NCBI GenBank assembly: GCA_002723085.1 | Contig: PBNK01000017.1 | Coordinates: forward strand, 1 to 52,329 | DNA from: Crocinitomicaceae bacterium | GTDB taxonomy: Bacteria > Bacteroidota > Bacteroidia > Flavobacteriales_D > Parvicellaceae | Direction of reading: 5' to 3' | Length of the DNA stretch: 52,329 nucleotides | Part shown: piece after piece, positions 27,302-36,800 of the stretch | Layout of the letters: each line of letters starts with the position of its first letter | How positions within the stretch are numbered: position 1 is the stretch's first letter | Program-made: the position numbers and the translations under genes | Notes under the pieces: model-generated | Told to the model about the DNA's origin: nothing | The model's input: only the letters and a program-made list of their open reading frames with translations | Databases searched by the model: none

Positions 27302-28036
27302 ATGGCTAAGAGAGAAATTGAAGAAATAAATGCTGGTTCGATGGCAGATATTGCTTTCTTACTGCTTATTTTCTTTTTGATAACAACCACAATGAACTTG
27401 CCTCAAGTTCAAGAAGAAAGATTGCCTCAAAAAAGTGATGCAGAGTTTTTACTTAGTGACAGAAATGTTTTGCAAATTCTTGCCAACTCAAAAGATAACA
27501 TTGCTATTGAAGGAGAATTCATCAAGAAAATTAATGGAGTACAAGATTTCTCTATTATTAAGGAGTCTGTAAAAGACTTTTATTCTCATACTCAGGGAGC
27601 TGCAAATTTACCTCTTTATGATACTCTTGTAACTAGAGTAAGGTGTGAAGAGAAATTAAAAAACCTTAGTTTTCTTTTATCTGCCTATCCAGATGCTGCT
27701 TTGTATCAAATTGAACAAGGAATCTGGTCAAGAAGGCTTGATGCCTGTATTGAACTTGAAAAGGCTGGGAATAAAGGGGAATTTTTGGTGTTGCCACAAA
27801 ATGCAACTATCTCTATTGGGTTAGATAATTCCACCAAATATATTACCTATATGAGTGTTTTGGATCAAATTATGCAGGGATTAAATGAATTAAGAGAAGA
27901 ATATTGTGAAGAGAAATTCAAAAGAAAATTTTCGAGTTTAAATGATAAAGTAGAGGCGGATAAAAAAATAATATCTGCTATACGTCAAGTATATCCTAAA
28001 AAGATAATGAAAGAGAAAAATAGATCTGTTCAATAA
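27302..28036 (+). CDS. exbD: ExbD/TolR-family biopolymer transport protein
   Basis: Proton-channel partner of the ExbB in this operon. The N-terminal part carries the single membrane helix with the essential aspartate in GSMADIAFLLLIFFLITTT (Asp16), followed by a large periplasmic domain. At 244 residues it is much longer than E. coli ExbD (141), with an additional segment after residue 60 that I do not recognise. The gene begins 3 bp after the unknown membrane protein and is followed by a second, shorter exbD. Confidence 0.9.
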   Translation: MAKREIEEINAGSMADIAFLLLIFFLITTTMNLPQVQEERLPQKSDAEFLLSDRNVLQILANSKDNIAIEGEFIKKINGVQDFSIIKESVKDFYSHTQGAANLPLYDTLVTRVRCEEKLKNLSFLLSAYPDAALYQIEQGIWSRRLDACIELEKAGNKGEFLVLPQNATISIGLDNSTKYITYMSVLDQIMQGLNELREEYCEEKFKRKFSSLNDKVEADKKIISAIRQVYPKKIMKEKNRSVQ

Positions 28037-28051
28037 ATTTTTTAAGTTAAG

Positions 28052-28522
28052 ATGTCAAAATTTTCAAAAGGTAAAAAAAGAAAAGATCCAGCAATTTCAA
28101 CTGCTGCCTTACCTGATATTGTTTTCATGTTGTTGTTTTTCTTTATGGTAACAACTGTTTTTAAAGAAAAAGAATCTAATTTATTAGAGATTGATAAAGT
28201 AGCAATAAAAGAAACAATTGATTTAGAAAAAAACATTAAAGCCGCATATTTTTGGATTGGAAGAACAGGGGAGTTAGATAATGGAGAACCTGTATATGGT
28301 GTTCAATTGGATGATTATCTAATAAATGATTTTTCAGAAATCAAAGACTATTTAGAGGTATTAAAAAAGAACCCTGAATTTTCTCAAGTTTGGAACAGTA
28401 GCTTTTTTAATGTTTTTAAAGTTGATGAAAAAGCAAAAATGAGAACTGTTAAAAAAGTTCAAGATGAACTAAAGGCTGCTGAGGCATTTAAAGTAGTTTA
28501 TTCTGTAAATAAGGAAAAGTAA
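28052..28522 (+). CDS. exbD: ExbD/TolR-family protein, second copy
   Basis: 156-residue ExbD with the proton-carrying Asp in LPDIVFMLLFFFMVTT, near residue 22, and a periplasmic part of about 110 residues. It lies 15 bp after the first exbD, so the two may form a heteromeric channel with ExbB. It ends only 1 bp before the stop of the convergent CPBP protease gene, leaving no room for an intergenic terminator. Confidence 0.9.
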   Translation: MSKFSKGKKRKDPAISTAALPDIVFMLLFFFMVTTVFKEKESNLLEIDKVAIKETIDLEKNIKAAYFWIGRTGELDNGEPVYGVQLDDYLINDFSEIKDYLEVLKKNPEFSQVWNSSFFNVFKVDEKAKMRTVKKVQDELKAAEAFKVVYSVNKEK

Positions 28523-28523
28523 C

Positions 28524-29450
28524 TTATTTATTTTTAAAAAATCTATAGCAAAAAATAGATCCTAATCCTAAACCAATTGGAGTTAGCACATAATACATAA
28601 TCAATTCTACTCCACTTTCGCTCCATAATTTATTTTCTACCATGTGCATGAGCGCCAATGAAGTCGTATTGAATAACAAATGAATTATAATAGTATGTAA
28701 TAAATTCTTTTTTATTTCATACAGATATCCAAACAATACGCTAGCAAATACAATTGCCAAAAAGTTTTCAATTTGAAAATGAAGTGCCCCAAAAATTATT
28801 GAAGTAACAATAATGCCTATTGCTTTGTTTTTACTCCAGTTTATTAGTATAGGTTGTAATGTGCCTCTAAAAAAAAGTTCTTCACAAATGGCTGGAGTTA
28901 TGGCCATTATTATAAAGTTGATTGAAAAGTTTGGTAAAGAGTTGCCAATAAAATTTGATTGTATAGCTTCTTGAATTGTCTGTTGCTCTTTTAAAAATTC
29001 AGTCCAATTTTTTGGAAGAAAACTTAGGTCAAAATTTGCAGAAATGAAGGATAATATGTTAGTGAATGATAGAAGTATGACTAGAAAAACAATAATAATA
29101 TAAATGTCTTTATTATAAATTTTATTTATGTTAAGTTGATAATCTTTTGATATTTTAATTAGTACTAAACCTGGAATTAAAAAAGTGCCAATTTGATCAA
29201 TAAAACCTGTAAACTTTTGAGCATTAACATAATTGAAATTTTGATTTACGATATCACTAATTAAAATTTCTAGATTGATTTCCCAAATTAGATTAAGACA
29301 GAATTCGGAGATATGTAGAAAAATAAATTTTGAAACAAGAGTTATTCCAATTAACATAAAAAAGACTCCCATTGGATTTGTTGATATAGAAGAAATATTA
29401 TTTTTCATCATCGAAAGATATGAATTAGTATTAAACAAGTAACTTTGCAT
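28524..29450 (-). CDS. CPBP-family intramembrane metalloprotease (CAAX protease/Abi family)
   Basis: 308-residue multi-pass membrane protein of the CPBP/Rce1-like family. The conserved metal and catalytic motifs are present: EE-x3-R as CEELFFRG (Glu190, Glu191, Arg195), FGALHF (His224), and a third His in TIIIHLLFN (His257). About seven to eight helices are predicted. Bacterial members are implicated in peptide maturation, immunity or protein degradation; the substrate here is unknown. It is divergent from dusB with only 16 bp between starts, so their promoters must overlap. Confidence 0.88.
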   Translation of the reverse strand: MQSYLFNTNSYLSMMKNNISSISTNPMGVFFMLIGITLVSKFIFLHISEFCLNLIWEINLEILISDIVNQNFNYVNAQKFTGFIDQIGTFLIPGLVLIKISKDYQLNINKIYNKDIYIIIVFLVILLSFTNILSFISANFDLSFLPKNWTEFLKEQQTIQEAIQSNFIGNSLPNFSINFIIMAITPAICEELFFRGTLQPILINWSKNKAIGIIVTSIIFGALHFQIENFLAIVFASVLFGYLYEIKKNLLHTIIIHLLFNTTSLALMHMVENKLWSESGVELIMYYVLTPIGLGLGSIFCYRFFKNK

Positions 29451-29466
29451 TATATATAGAATCGTA

Positions 29467-30456
29467 ATGATAAAAATAGGCGATATAGAACTTTCTGATT
29501 TCCCTCTTCTTTTAGCGCCAATGGAAGATGTTAGTGACCCTCCATTCAGGGCTTTATGTAAAAAGTATGGAGCGGATGTAATGTATACAGAGTTTATATC
29601 ATCAGAAGGTCTTATCAGAGATGCTGTAAAAAGTGTGAAAAAACTTGATATTTTTGAATATGAAAGACCAGTTGGTATTCAAATTTTTGGATCAGATATT
29701 GACTCAATGAGACAAGCGGCTTCTTTATGTGAAGCAGTAAACCCTGACATTATTGATATTAATTACGGTTGTCCAGTAAAAAAAGTAGCTTGTAAAGGAG
29801 CTGGTGCAGGAATACTTCAAGATATTCCAAAAATGGTTGAAATGACTAAAGAAATTGTCAATTCTACAAATCTTCCTGTAACAGTTAAGACAAGATTAGG
29901 TTGGGATGAAAATACAAAATATATTGTAGAAACAGCTGAACGGTTACAGGATGTGGGTATTAAAGCAATATCTATTCATGGTAGGACAAGGTCTCAAATG
30001 TATAAAGGAGAAGCAGATTGGTCGCTAATTGGAGATGTTAAAAACAATTCAAGAATGCACATTCCAGTATTTGGAAATGGAGACATTAATACTCCACAAA
30101 AAGCTGTAGAATATAAAAATAAATTTGGTGTTGATGGCGTCATGATTGGCAGAGCAGCCATAGGAAATCCTTGGTTTTTTAACGAAGTAAAGCACTTTAT
30201 AAATACAGGAGAACTTATGTCAAGTCCATCTATTGATGAAAGAATAAAGGTAGTTAAAGAACATTTGGATTTTAGCATTAAGTGGAAAGGTGAAAAACTA
30301 GGTGTTTTAGAAATGAGAAGACATTATGGAAATTACTTTAAAGGTATACCAAACTTTAAACCAATAAGAACTCAGTTGGTTACTTTAGATTATTCAGAAG
30401 AAATTTTTGAAGTTTTAAAAAATGTAAGTATTCAATACAATAAAATAGAAGTATGA
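29467..30456 (+). CDS. dusB: tRNA-dihydrouridine synthase, DusB type
   Basis: FMN-dependent reductase that forms dihydrouridine in the D-loop of tRNAs. It has 329 residues: a TIM-barrel with APMEDVSDPPFR, the catalytic motif INYGCPVKK (Cys102 in this numbering), TVKTRLGWD, SIHGRTRSQMY and GVMIGRAAIGNPW, which are DusB-group features. It overlaps the next gene by 4 bp (ATGA), so the two are translationally coupled, although their functions seem unrelated. Confidence 0.95.
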   Translation: MIKIGDIELSDFPLLLAPMEDVSDPPFRALCKKYGADVMYTEFISSEGLIRDAVKSVKKLDIFEYERPVGIQIFGSDIDSMRQAASLCEAVNPDIIDINYGCPVKKVACKGAGAGILQDIPKMVEMTKEIVNSTNLPVTVKTRLGWDENTKYIVETAERLQDVGIKAISIHGRTRSQMYKGEADWSLIGDVKNNSRMHIPVFGNGDINTPQKAVEYKNKFGVDGVMIGRAAIGNPWFFNEVKHFINTGELMSSPSIDERIKVVKEHLDFSIKWKGEKLGVLEMRRHYGNYFKGIPNFKPIRTQLVTLDYSEEIFEVLKNVSIQYNKIEV

Positions 30457-31007
30457 AAATATATACTAAATCTGGCGATGAAGGTGAAACTTCTCTTTTT
30501 GGAGGTCAAAGGGTAAAAAAGCATCATATGAGTATTCAGTCATATGGAACAATTGATGAATTAAATTCTTGGTGTGGTTTGGTTAAAGACCATCTTTCAA
30601 ATTCTAACCAAATAGAACAACTTCAATATATACAAGATAATTTATTTGTTATTGGTTCTCATTTAGCTTCACAAGGAGATGAAAAGTTAATTTCAAAATT
30701 ACCTTCCATAAATATAAAAGCCATTAATTTTCTTGAAAATGCAATTGATGAAATGGAAAAAGAGCTTCCTCCTATGAAGAATTTTATTCTTCCTGGAGGT
30801 CATTTTGTTTCATCTTATTGTCATTTGTCAAGATGCGTTTGTAGAAGAGCAGAGCGTTTAATTATAGAACTAAACGAGACTGTAAAAGTGAATAAAATCA
30901 TCATTAAATACCTTAATAGGCTTTCAGATTATTTCTTTGTTTTGTCAAGGTATGTTTTGTTACAAAATGGTAAAAAAGAACAACCTTGGATACCTAAAAA
31001 AGATTGA
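30453..31007 (+). CDS. pduO: PduO-type cob(I)alamin adenosyltransferase
   Basis: Transfers the adenosyl group of ATP to cob(I)alamin, making coenzyme B12. The 184 residues show the family motifs TKSGDEGET (5-13, ATP loop), SYGTIDELNSW, RCVCRRAER (127-135) and NRLSDYFF (155-162), all in the expected order. The start codon overlaps the dusB stop. No cobalamin biosynthesis genes lie nearby, so the enzyme probably serves imported B12 for a mutase encoded elsewhere. Confidence 0.94.
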   Translation: MKIYTKSGDEGETSLFGGQRVKKHHMSIQSYGTIDELNSWCGLVKDHLSNSNQIEQLQYIQDNLFVIGSHLASQGDEKLISKLPSINIKAINFLENAIDEMEKELPPMKNFILPGGHFVSSYCHLSRCVCRRAERLIIELNETVKVNKIIIKYLNRLSDYFFVLSRYVLLQNGKKEQPWIPKKD

Positions 31008-31044
31008 GATATTATAAATAATGCATTAATTTTTTTATTTTTCC

Positions 31045-31074
31045 TTTGCAGTTTCAGGAAAAAAATTACTTTTG
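31045..31074 (+). promoter_or_regulatory. Bacteroidota-type promoter of the DUF2795 gene
   Basis: A full consensus match: TTTG at 31045-31048, an 18-base spacer, then TACTTTTG at 31067-31074. It is 27 bp upstream of the DUF2795 ATG. This is the clearest -33/-7 promoter in the window. Confidence 0.75.
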
Positions 31075-31101
31075 CGCCATCTTATCATTAACAATAAATA
31101 G

Positions 31102-31323
31102 ATGTACTGGACTTTAGAATTAGCCTCCTACTTAGAAGATGCACCTTGGCCTGCTTCAAAAGATGAATTAATCGACTTTGCTATGCGTACAGGTGCTCCT
31201 TTGGAAGTGGTTGAAAACCTACAAGCTCTTGAAGATGAGGGGGAGGTATACGATACAATAGAAGAAATTTGGCCGGATTATCCGACTAAAGAAGATTTCT
31301 TTTTTAATGAAGATGAATACTGA
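31102..31323 (+). CDS. DUF2795 small acidic protein
   Basis: 73-residue, strongly acidic soluble protein. The sequence ASYLEDAPWPASKDELIDFA and the EEIWPDYP segment match the DUF2795 family. Family members are small helical proteins of unknown role, common in Bacteroidota. It has its own strong promoter (31045-31074) and sits 126 bp before secA on the same strand. The proximity to secA may be incidental, and nothing in the protein resembles a secretion monitor. Confidence 0.85.
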   Translation: MYWTLELASYLEDAPWPASKDELIDFAMRTGAPLEVVENLQALEDEGEVYDTIEEIWPDYPTKEDFFFNEDEY

Positions 31324-31388
31324 TTTGCTCTTTAAGCATTAGTTATTATTTTTCTTTTTTAAATCTTATTTAATCTTTTGTTTTTTTA

Positions 31389-31408
31389 ACCTAAACTTAT
31401 TTTTAGGT
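31389..31408 (+). promoter_or_regulatory. Perfect inverted repeat in the secA promoter region
   Basis: ACCTAAA at 31389-31395, a 6-base spacer, and TTTAGGT at 31402-31408. It covers the place where the -33 element should be for the -7 box at 31423. It could be an operator or an RNA hairpin. The left arm is part of a 16-base sequence repeated exactly before purH. Confidence 0.4.
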
Positions 31409-31422
31409 ATCAACTATTAAAC

Positions 31423-31430
31423 TATTTTTG
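31423..31430 (+). promoter_or_regulatory. secA -7 promoter box
   Basis: TATTTTTG matches TAnnTTTG exactly, 19 bp upstream of the secA ATG. No TTTG is found at the normal -33 distance; that region is occupied by the inverted repeat 31389-31408. Confidence 0.45.
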
Positions 31431-31449
31431 TTTTCCCAAAATACAGTAA

Positions 31450-34400
31450 ATGTTTGATGTACTACTAAAAAAAATTTTTGGAGACAAATCCAAAAATGAT
31501 TTAAAAGAGCTTGCTCCAGTTGCTGAAGAAGTAAATACAGAACTCTTAGAAATTGAGAAATTAACAGATGATGAATTGCGTCATCAAACTTCCGTCTTTA
31601 AAAAACAAATTAAAGAAGCTACAGTTTCTATTCATGAAGAAATAGAGCAATTAAATACTGATTTAAAATCTTCAGAACTATCTATTTCTGAAAAGGAAGC
31701 AATTTTTATAAAAATAGAAGAATTAGAGAAAAGTGAAGACAAATTAATAGAAGATGTGCTTAAAGAAATTATGCCTAAAGCTTTTGCAGTTGTAAAAGAA
31801 ACTGCAAAGCGTTGGACTAATAATGGTATTCTTAAAGTAAAAGCTAATGATTATGACAAAGAATTAGCTTCTAAATTTTCAAATATTTCAATTTCAAATG
31901 ATTTTGCAGAATGGCACAATCAATGGGATGCTGCTGGGTCAGCTATTGAGTGGTCTATGATACATTATGATGTTCAACTTATGGGGGGAGCTGCTTTACA
32001 TAAAGGCAAAGTTGCTGAGATGATGACAGGTGAAGGAAAAACATTAGTGGCAACACTTCCCGTTTATTTAAATGCATTAGCAGGCAAGGGAGTTCATGTC
32101 ATTACAGTTAACGATTATTTAGCTAGACGTGATGCATTGTGGATGGGACCTTTGTATCAATTTCATGGGTTAACAGTAGATTGTATTGATTTACATACTC
32201 CTCATTCTCCTGAAAGAAAAGCTGCTTATAATGCAGACATTACATTTGGAACAAATAATGAATTTGGATTTGATTATCTTAGAGATAATATGGTTTCTGA
32301 ACCAGATGGAATGGTTCAAAGAAAGCATCATTATGCAATAATTGATGAGGTTGATTCTGTATTAATTGATGACGCAAGAACACCACTAATTATTTCTGGT
32401 CCAGTTCCAAAAGGAGATGAGCAAGAATACGTTGCTCTTAAACCCAAAGTTGAAAAATTAGTTGATCATCAAAGACGATTAATTAACGGATTGCTTACTG
32501 AAGCTAAGACTAAAATTGCTAAAGCAGGCAAAGACGATATAGATAAAAAAGAACAAAAAGTTCTTATGGATGAAGGTTGTTTAGCTTTGTTTAGATCATT
32601 TAGGGGATTGCCAAAAAACAAGGCACTTATTAAATATTTAAGTGAACCGGGAAATAAAATTTTATTACAAAAAACAGAAAATTTTCATCTTCAAGATAAT
32701 TCTAAAGAAATGCCTAAAGCTGATGAGGCTTTGTTTTTTGTTATTGATGAAAAGAGCAACACAATAGATTTAACAGAAAAAGGAATAGATCTTATTTCTG
32801 GAGCAAATGACCCAGAATTTTATATACTTCCAGATATTGGAGAAAAAGTTGCTGAAATAGAACAAAAAACAGAAAATTTAGACGAAAGAATAAAACAAAA
32901 GGATGAAATGATGGCCGATTATACCATTAAGGCTGAACGTATTCATTCAATGAATCAGCTGTTAAAAGCATATGCTTTATTTGAAAAAGACATTGAATAT
33001 GTATTGATGGATAATAAAGTTAAAATTGTTGATGAGCAGACAGGTAGAGTAATGGAAGGTAGAAGATATTCTGATGGTCTTCATCAAGCAATCGAAGCTA
33101 AAGAAAATGTAAAAGTAGAAGCTGCTTCACAAACTTATGCTACTATAACTTTACAAAACTATTTTAGAATGTACCATAAGTTGGCGGGTATGACTGGTAC
33201 AGCTGAAACTGAGGCAAAAGAATTATGGGATATTTATGAATTAGATGTTGTTGTGGTTCCTACAAATAAACCAGTAATAAGAAAAGATCAGAATGATTTG
33301 GTTTATAAAACAGCTAGAGAAAAATATCAAGCTATTATTTCTGAAGTTGAAAATCAACGATCAATGGGGAGACCTATTTTAGTAGGAACAACATCAGTAG
33401 AAGTTTCTGAACTTCTATCACGAATGCTTAAAATGAAAAAGCTTCCTCATCAAGTTTTGAATGCTAAATTACATCAAAAAGAAGCTGAAGTGGTTACCGA
33501 AGCTGGAAAACCAGGTACAGTTACTATTGCAACCAATATGGCGGGTAGAGGAACCGATATTAAGTTGGGAGAAGGAGTTAAGGAAAATGGTGGTTTAGCC
33601 ATAATTGGGACAGAACGTCATGACTCAAGAAGAGTTGATAGGCAATTAATGGGAAGATCTGGAAGACAAGGTGATCCAGGGTCATCACAGTTTTTTGTAT
33701 CACTTGAAGACAATTTAATGCGTCTTTTTGGTTCGGAAAGAATTGCTAAAATGATGGATAGAATGGGTCATAAAGAAGGGGAGGTTATTCAGCATGGAAT
33801 GATTACTAAATCAATTGAAAGAGCACAAAAGAAAGTTGAAGAAAACAATTTTGGAATTAGAAAAAGGTTGTTAGAGTTTGATGATGTAATGAACGCTCAA
33901 AGAACAGCCATTTATAATAGAAGAAAAAATGCTTTATTTGGAGATAAGTTAGATTTAGATATTGAAAATATGCTTTATGACATTTCAGAAAGCATTTTAT
34001 ATAATACTCAACCTGATTCTGATTTTGAAGGGTTTAAATATGATGTAATTTCAAATTTTGGAATTGAAACCCCTTTTACAGAAGCTGAATTTTTAGAAAA
34101 AGACATTAATTACCTTTCTGAAGAACTTTTCAAAAAAGCAAAAGAAAGGTACATTAGAAAATCAACTTATATTCAAGAAAAGGTATATCCTGTCATAAAG
34201 AAAGTATACGAAGAGCAGTCTGATAAAGTGGAAAATATTGTTATTCCTTTTACTGACGGAAGAAAGGCAATGAAAATTGTTGCCAAACTGGAAAAGGTTT
34301 ATGAAACAGAGGGCCTAGAAGCTTTAAAAGCACTTGAAAGAAACATCACTTTAGGTTTTATTGATAATGAATGGAAAGAGCATTTAAGAGAAATGGACTT

Positions 34401-34839
34401 CTTAAAGCAAAGTGTATACCATGCTCAATACGAACAAAAAGACCCTTTGTTAATTTATAAATTAGAAGGTTTTGAATTGTTTAAGGCCATGCTTGATAAA
34501 TTGAATAAAGAAATAATTTCATTTTTAATGAAAGCTCAGCTTCATGATAATGAAACTAGAACTGCTCCTTCTTTAAGCGATAGGCCAAAACAGGATTTAA
34601 GTAAATTAAAAACTGGAAGAGAAGACATTGCTCAATCTACTCAAATGAATCAGCAAGCAGCTGAAAGGTCTCAAGGTCAGCCAGTTAGGCATCAACCGGT
34701 TATGGTAGCTAAAAAACCTGGGAGGAATGATAGGGTTAAAGTACTTAATTTACAAAATGGGGAAACTAAAGAATTAAAGTATAAGCAAGCTGAGCCATTA
34801 ATTAATTCTGGAGCTTGGCAAATGATTGAAATGGATTAA
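31450..34839 (+). CDS. secA: Preprotein translocase ATPase SecA
   Basis: Motor ATPase that drives precursor proteins through SecYEG; here it also supplies the export step for the T9SS cargo, which carry Sec signal peptides. The 1129 residues include Walker A TGEGKT at 193-198, the DEVD box at 299-302, ARTPLIISGP, the MAGRGTDIKL helicase motif and ERHDSRRVDRQLMGRSGRQG. It is longer than the E. coli protein (901) because of N-terminal and NBD1 insertions normal for Bacteroidota. The C-terminus lacks the zinc-binding CxCxSGx tail: after GRNDRVKV it continues into a different segment ending in WQMIEMD. Its stop overlaps that of the convergent beta-helix gene. Confidence 0.98.
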   Translation: MFDVLLKKIFGDKSKNDLKELAPVAEEVNTELLEIEKLTDDELRHQTSVFKKQIKEATVSIHEEIEQLNTDLKSSELSISEKEAIFIKIEELEKSEDKLIEDVLKEIMPKAFAVVKETAKRWTNNGILKVKANDYDKELASKFSNISISNDFAEWHNQWDAAGSAIEWSMIHYDVQLMGGAALHKGKVAEMMTGEGKTLVATLPVYLNALAGKGVHVITVNDYLARRDALWMGPLYQFHGLTVDCIDLHTPHSPERKAAYNADITFGTNNEFGFDYLRDNMVSEPDGMVQRKHHYAIIDEVDSVLIDDARTPLIISGPVPKGDEQEYVALKPKVEKLVDHQRRLINGLLTEAKTKIAKAGKDDIDKKEQKVLMDEGCLALFRSFRGLPKNKALIKYLSEPGNKILLQKTENFHLQDNSKEMPKADEALFFVIDEKSNTIDLTEKGIDLISGANDPEFYILPDIGEKVAEIEQKTENLDERIKQKDEMMADYTIKAERIHSMNQLLKAYALFEKDIEYVLMDNKVKIVDEQTGRVMEGRRYSDGLHQAIEAKENVKVEAASQTYATITLQNYFRMYHKLAGMTGTAETEAKELWDIYELDVVVVPTNKPVIRKDQNDLVYKTAREKYQAIISEVENQRSMGRPILVGTTSVEVSELLSRMLKMKKLPHQVLNAKLHQKEAEVVTEAGKPGTVTIATNMAGRGTDIKLGEGVKENGGLAIIGTERHDSRRVDRQLMGRSGRQGDPGSSQFFVSLEDNLMRLFGSERIAKMMDRMGHKEGEVIQHGMITKSIERAQKKVEENNFGIRKRLLEFDDVMNAQRTAIYNRRKNALFGDKLDLDIENMLYDISESILYNTQPDSDFEGFKYDVISNFGIETPFTEAEFLEKDINYLSEELFKKAKERYIRKSTYIQEKVYPVIKKVYEEQSDKVENIVIPFTDGRKAMKIVAKLEKVYETEGLEALKALERNITLGFIDNEWKEHLREMDFLKQSVYHAQYEQKDPLLIYKLEGFELFKAMLDKLNKEIISFLMKAQLHDNETRTAPSLSDRPKQDLSKLKTGREDIAQSTQMNQQAAERSQGQPVRHQPVMVAKKPGRNDRVKVLNLQNGETKELKYKQAEPLINSGAWQMIEMD

Positions 34840-36737
34840 ATTTTAATGACCTTAATTTGGTCTGTGTTTTCTCCATAAATTATTTTAAAAATATATATCC
34901 CTTTTTTAAATTCCTTTAAAGAAATAAGATCGCCTTCAACTTTTTTCAAAAAAACACCATTTATATCGAATATTGATGTGGCAATTACTCCGCTATAATT
35001 TTTAATATATAATTTTACATTTAGTTTTGTTAGCGAAGGATATGCAATTATATTTTTTGAATATAATGATGAGTTATTTAGCAAGTTTAAATTAAATGCT
35101 CCAATATCTGGAGAATTGAAATTAGATACTAAATTCCCTAGATAATCCAACCCTCCATTATTATTTAAATAATCTATGGAGTCGTTACTTCCAGAAATTA
35201 ATTTTCCAGCACCTATGGCAATGCTGTTGTTTTGCAATTGATACATTAAAGGATCATCAATGCCATTAGAAGATGGATTAACAAGATTAGGGTCTGAAAA
35301 AATAGCATTGTTAATTAAATCATGATCTAATTCCATTCTTGCTGAATCATAAAAAAGATTATGACTAATGTTTAAGTTGTTTCCTGTGTTTTGAATTAGT
35401 GTAGGTATTTTATCCCCAACTGAGCCAACATAAATAAGATTGTTATAAACATGAACATCTCCAACATTTGGCCAAAAATATATTTCAGGATAAATAGTAT
35501 CATTTACAAATACAGTATTGTTATAGATAAAACTACCTATACTTGGACATCTTGGATTATTTGTTCCACAGTAATTAGAAACCCAAAAAATTTTTCCTTT
35601 TTTATCCCATGAATTTCCATCAGGATCAATTCTATACCCATCATTAACACTAACATTATATCTATACCCACAATTTATATTGTCACCAAGAATTTCTATA
35701 AACCCGCCTTCATTATTGTAACTGTAATTGTATTGAAATACTACATTTTCATTGCCGAAATCAATGTGAGAACCGTAAGAATCCTGAGGTCCATGAGCGT
35801 TCATAAAGTAATTGTGTTCAGAAACAACATTTTTGCAATCAAAAGGCCACATTCCACTTCCTCTTTTCCACATTCTCGAATCAATATTTGAACCTGAATG
35901 GTTAAATATGCAATTGTGAACTAAAATATTTTCACTTTTATTTGGAACAAAACCTGATCCTCCGGTATTTTCAAAAGAACAATCATAAATTTCGATATCA
36001 GCATTTTTAATGGAGTCTATTTTATTTAACCCTAAAGATTTGATCCATATTCCATAATGGCCAGTTTTAGTTACAGTACAATTAGAAATTATAACTTTTG
36101 AAATCGTATTTAGAAGTGAAATTGAAGTGTCCGACTGAGTTTCTAATTTAATTCCATATCCCTTATGGATGTGTTGAGCAAGGTCTGGCGTAGGAAACAC
36201 ATCATGAATAGTTAAGTTTTTTAGTTTAAATCCAGATAAAGACTTTGTGGTTCCAACAATTTTAATTCCAAAACGTACATTTTTTCCAGAGCCCCAGGTG
36301 TTTTCAACGCCTCCAAAACCAGCTAATTTTTTTGTATTCCCAAGAGAATCTAAATGACTAGTTTCGTTGGTAAGTTCCAGATTATTTATTTCAATATTTT
36401 CATTATTATATATTAATATACACGCTTGGTATCCACTTCCGTTAATTATGGGTTTTGCTCCATTTCCAAAGCTATTTACAACAATAGGATTAGAATTAGT
36501 CCCTGAACCTTTTAACCAAAACATTCCATCCCATATATCTCCGGATTTAAATAAAATTGAATCTCCAGATTGAAAGGTGATGCTATTTAATTTTTCAATT
36601 GATTTAAAAGGCTGATTAGAACTAAGTCCATTATTGTTATCATTTCCTAATGAATTGCTTATATAATATGTGTTAGCTTCAATATTTACTGATAAGCTTA
36701 AAAGCAAAAATATATGGAAACTAAATTTTAAAAACAT
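34836..36737 (-). CDS. T9SS-secreted parallel beta-helix protein
   Basis: 633-residue secreted protein. It has a signal peptide at about 1-21 (MFLKFSFHIFLLLSLSVNIEA) followed by the typical start of right-handed beta-helix proteins, YYISNSLGNDNNNGLS and QPFKSIEKLNS. Repeated PbH1-like rungs fill about 70-470 (for example NIEINNLELTN, NCTVTKTGHYGIWIKS, ILVHNCIFNHSGS, VYNNLIYVG). A C-terminal T9SS type A-like sorting domain begins near 555 (NIIAYPSLTKLNVKLYIKN ... KGIYIFKIIY). Such folds are often polysaccharide lyases or surface glycan-binding proteins; no catalytic residues can be assigned. It is convergent with secA, with stop codons overlapping. Confidence 0.85.
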   Translation of the reverse strand: MFLKFSFHIFLLLSLSVNIEANTYYISNSLGNDNNNGLSSNQPFKSIEKLNSITFQSGDSILFKSGDIWDGMFWLKGSGTNSNPIVVNSFGNGAKPIINGSGYQACILIYNNENIEINNLELTNETSHLDSLGNTKKLAGFGGVENTWGSGKNVRFGIKIVGTTKSLSGFKLKNLTIHDVFPTPDLAQHIHKGYGIKLETQSDTSISLLNTISKVIISNCTVTKTGHYGIWIKSLGLNKIDSIKNADIEIYDCSFENTGGSGFVPNKSENILVHNCIFNHSGSNIDSRMWKRGSGMWPFDCKNVVSEHNYFMNAHGPQDSYGSHIDFGNENVVFQYNYSYNNEGGFIEILGDNINCGYRYNVSVNDGYRIDPDGNSWDKKGKIFWVSNYCGTNNPRCPSIGSFIYNNTVFVNDTIYPEIYFWPNVGDVHVYNNLIYVGSVGDKIPTLIQNTGNNLNISHNLFYDSARMELDHDLINNAIFSDPNLVNPSSNGIDDPLMYQLQNNSIAIGAGKLISGSNDSIDYLNNNGGLDYLGNLVSNFNSPDIGAFNLNLLNNSSLYSKNIIAYPSLTKLNVKLYIKNYSGVIATSIFDINGVFLKKVEGDLISLKEFKKGIYIFKIIYGENTDQIKVIKI

Positions 36738-36800
36738 TTTCGAAAAAGTATTAAATTTAAAAATAATGATTATTATTCCATCCTCATTACTTTTTATGAC

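Noticed and set aside
31102-31323. The small gene upstream of secA as a SecM-like secretion monitor
   Set aside because: It lacks a signal peptide and any arrest motif, matches DUF2795, and lies 126 bp away with separate promoter signals.
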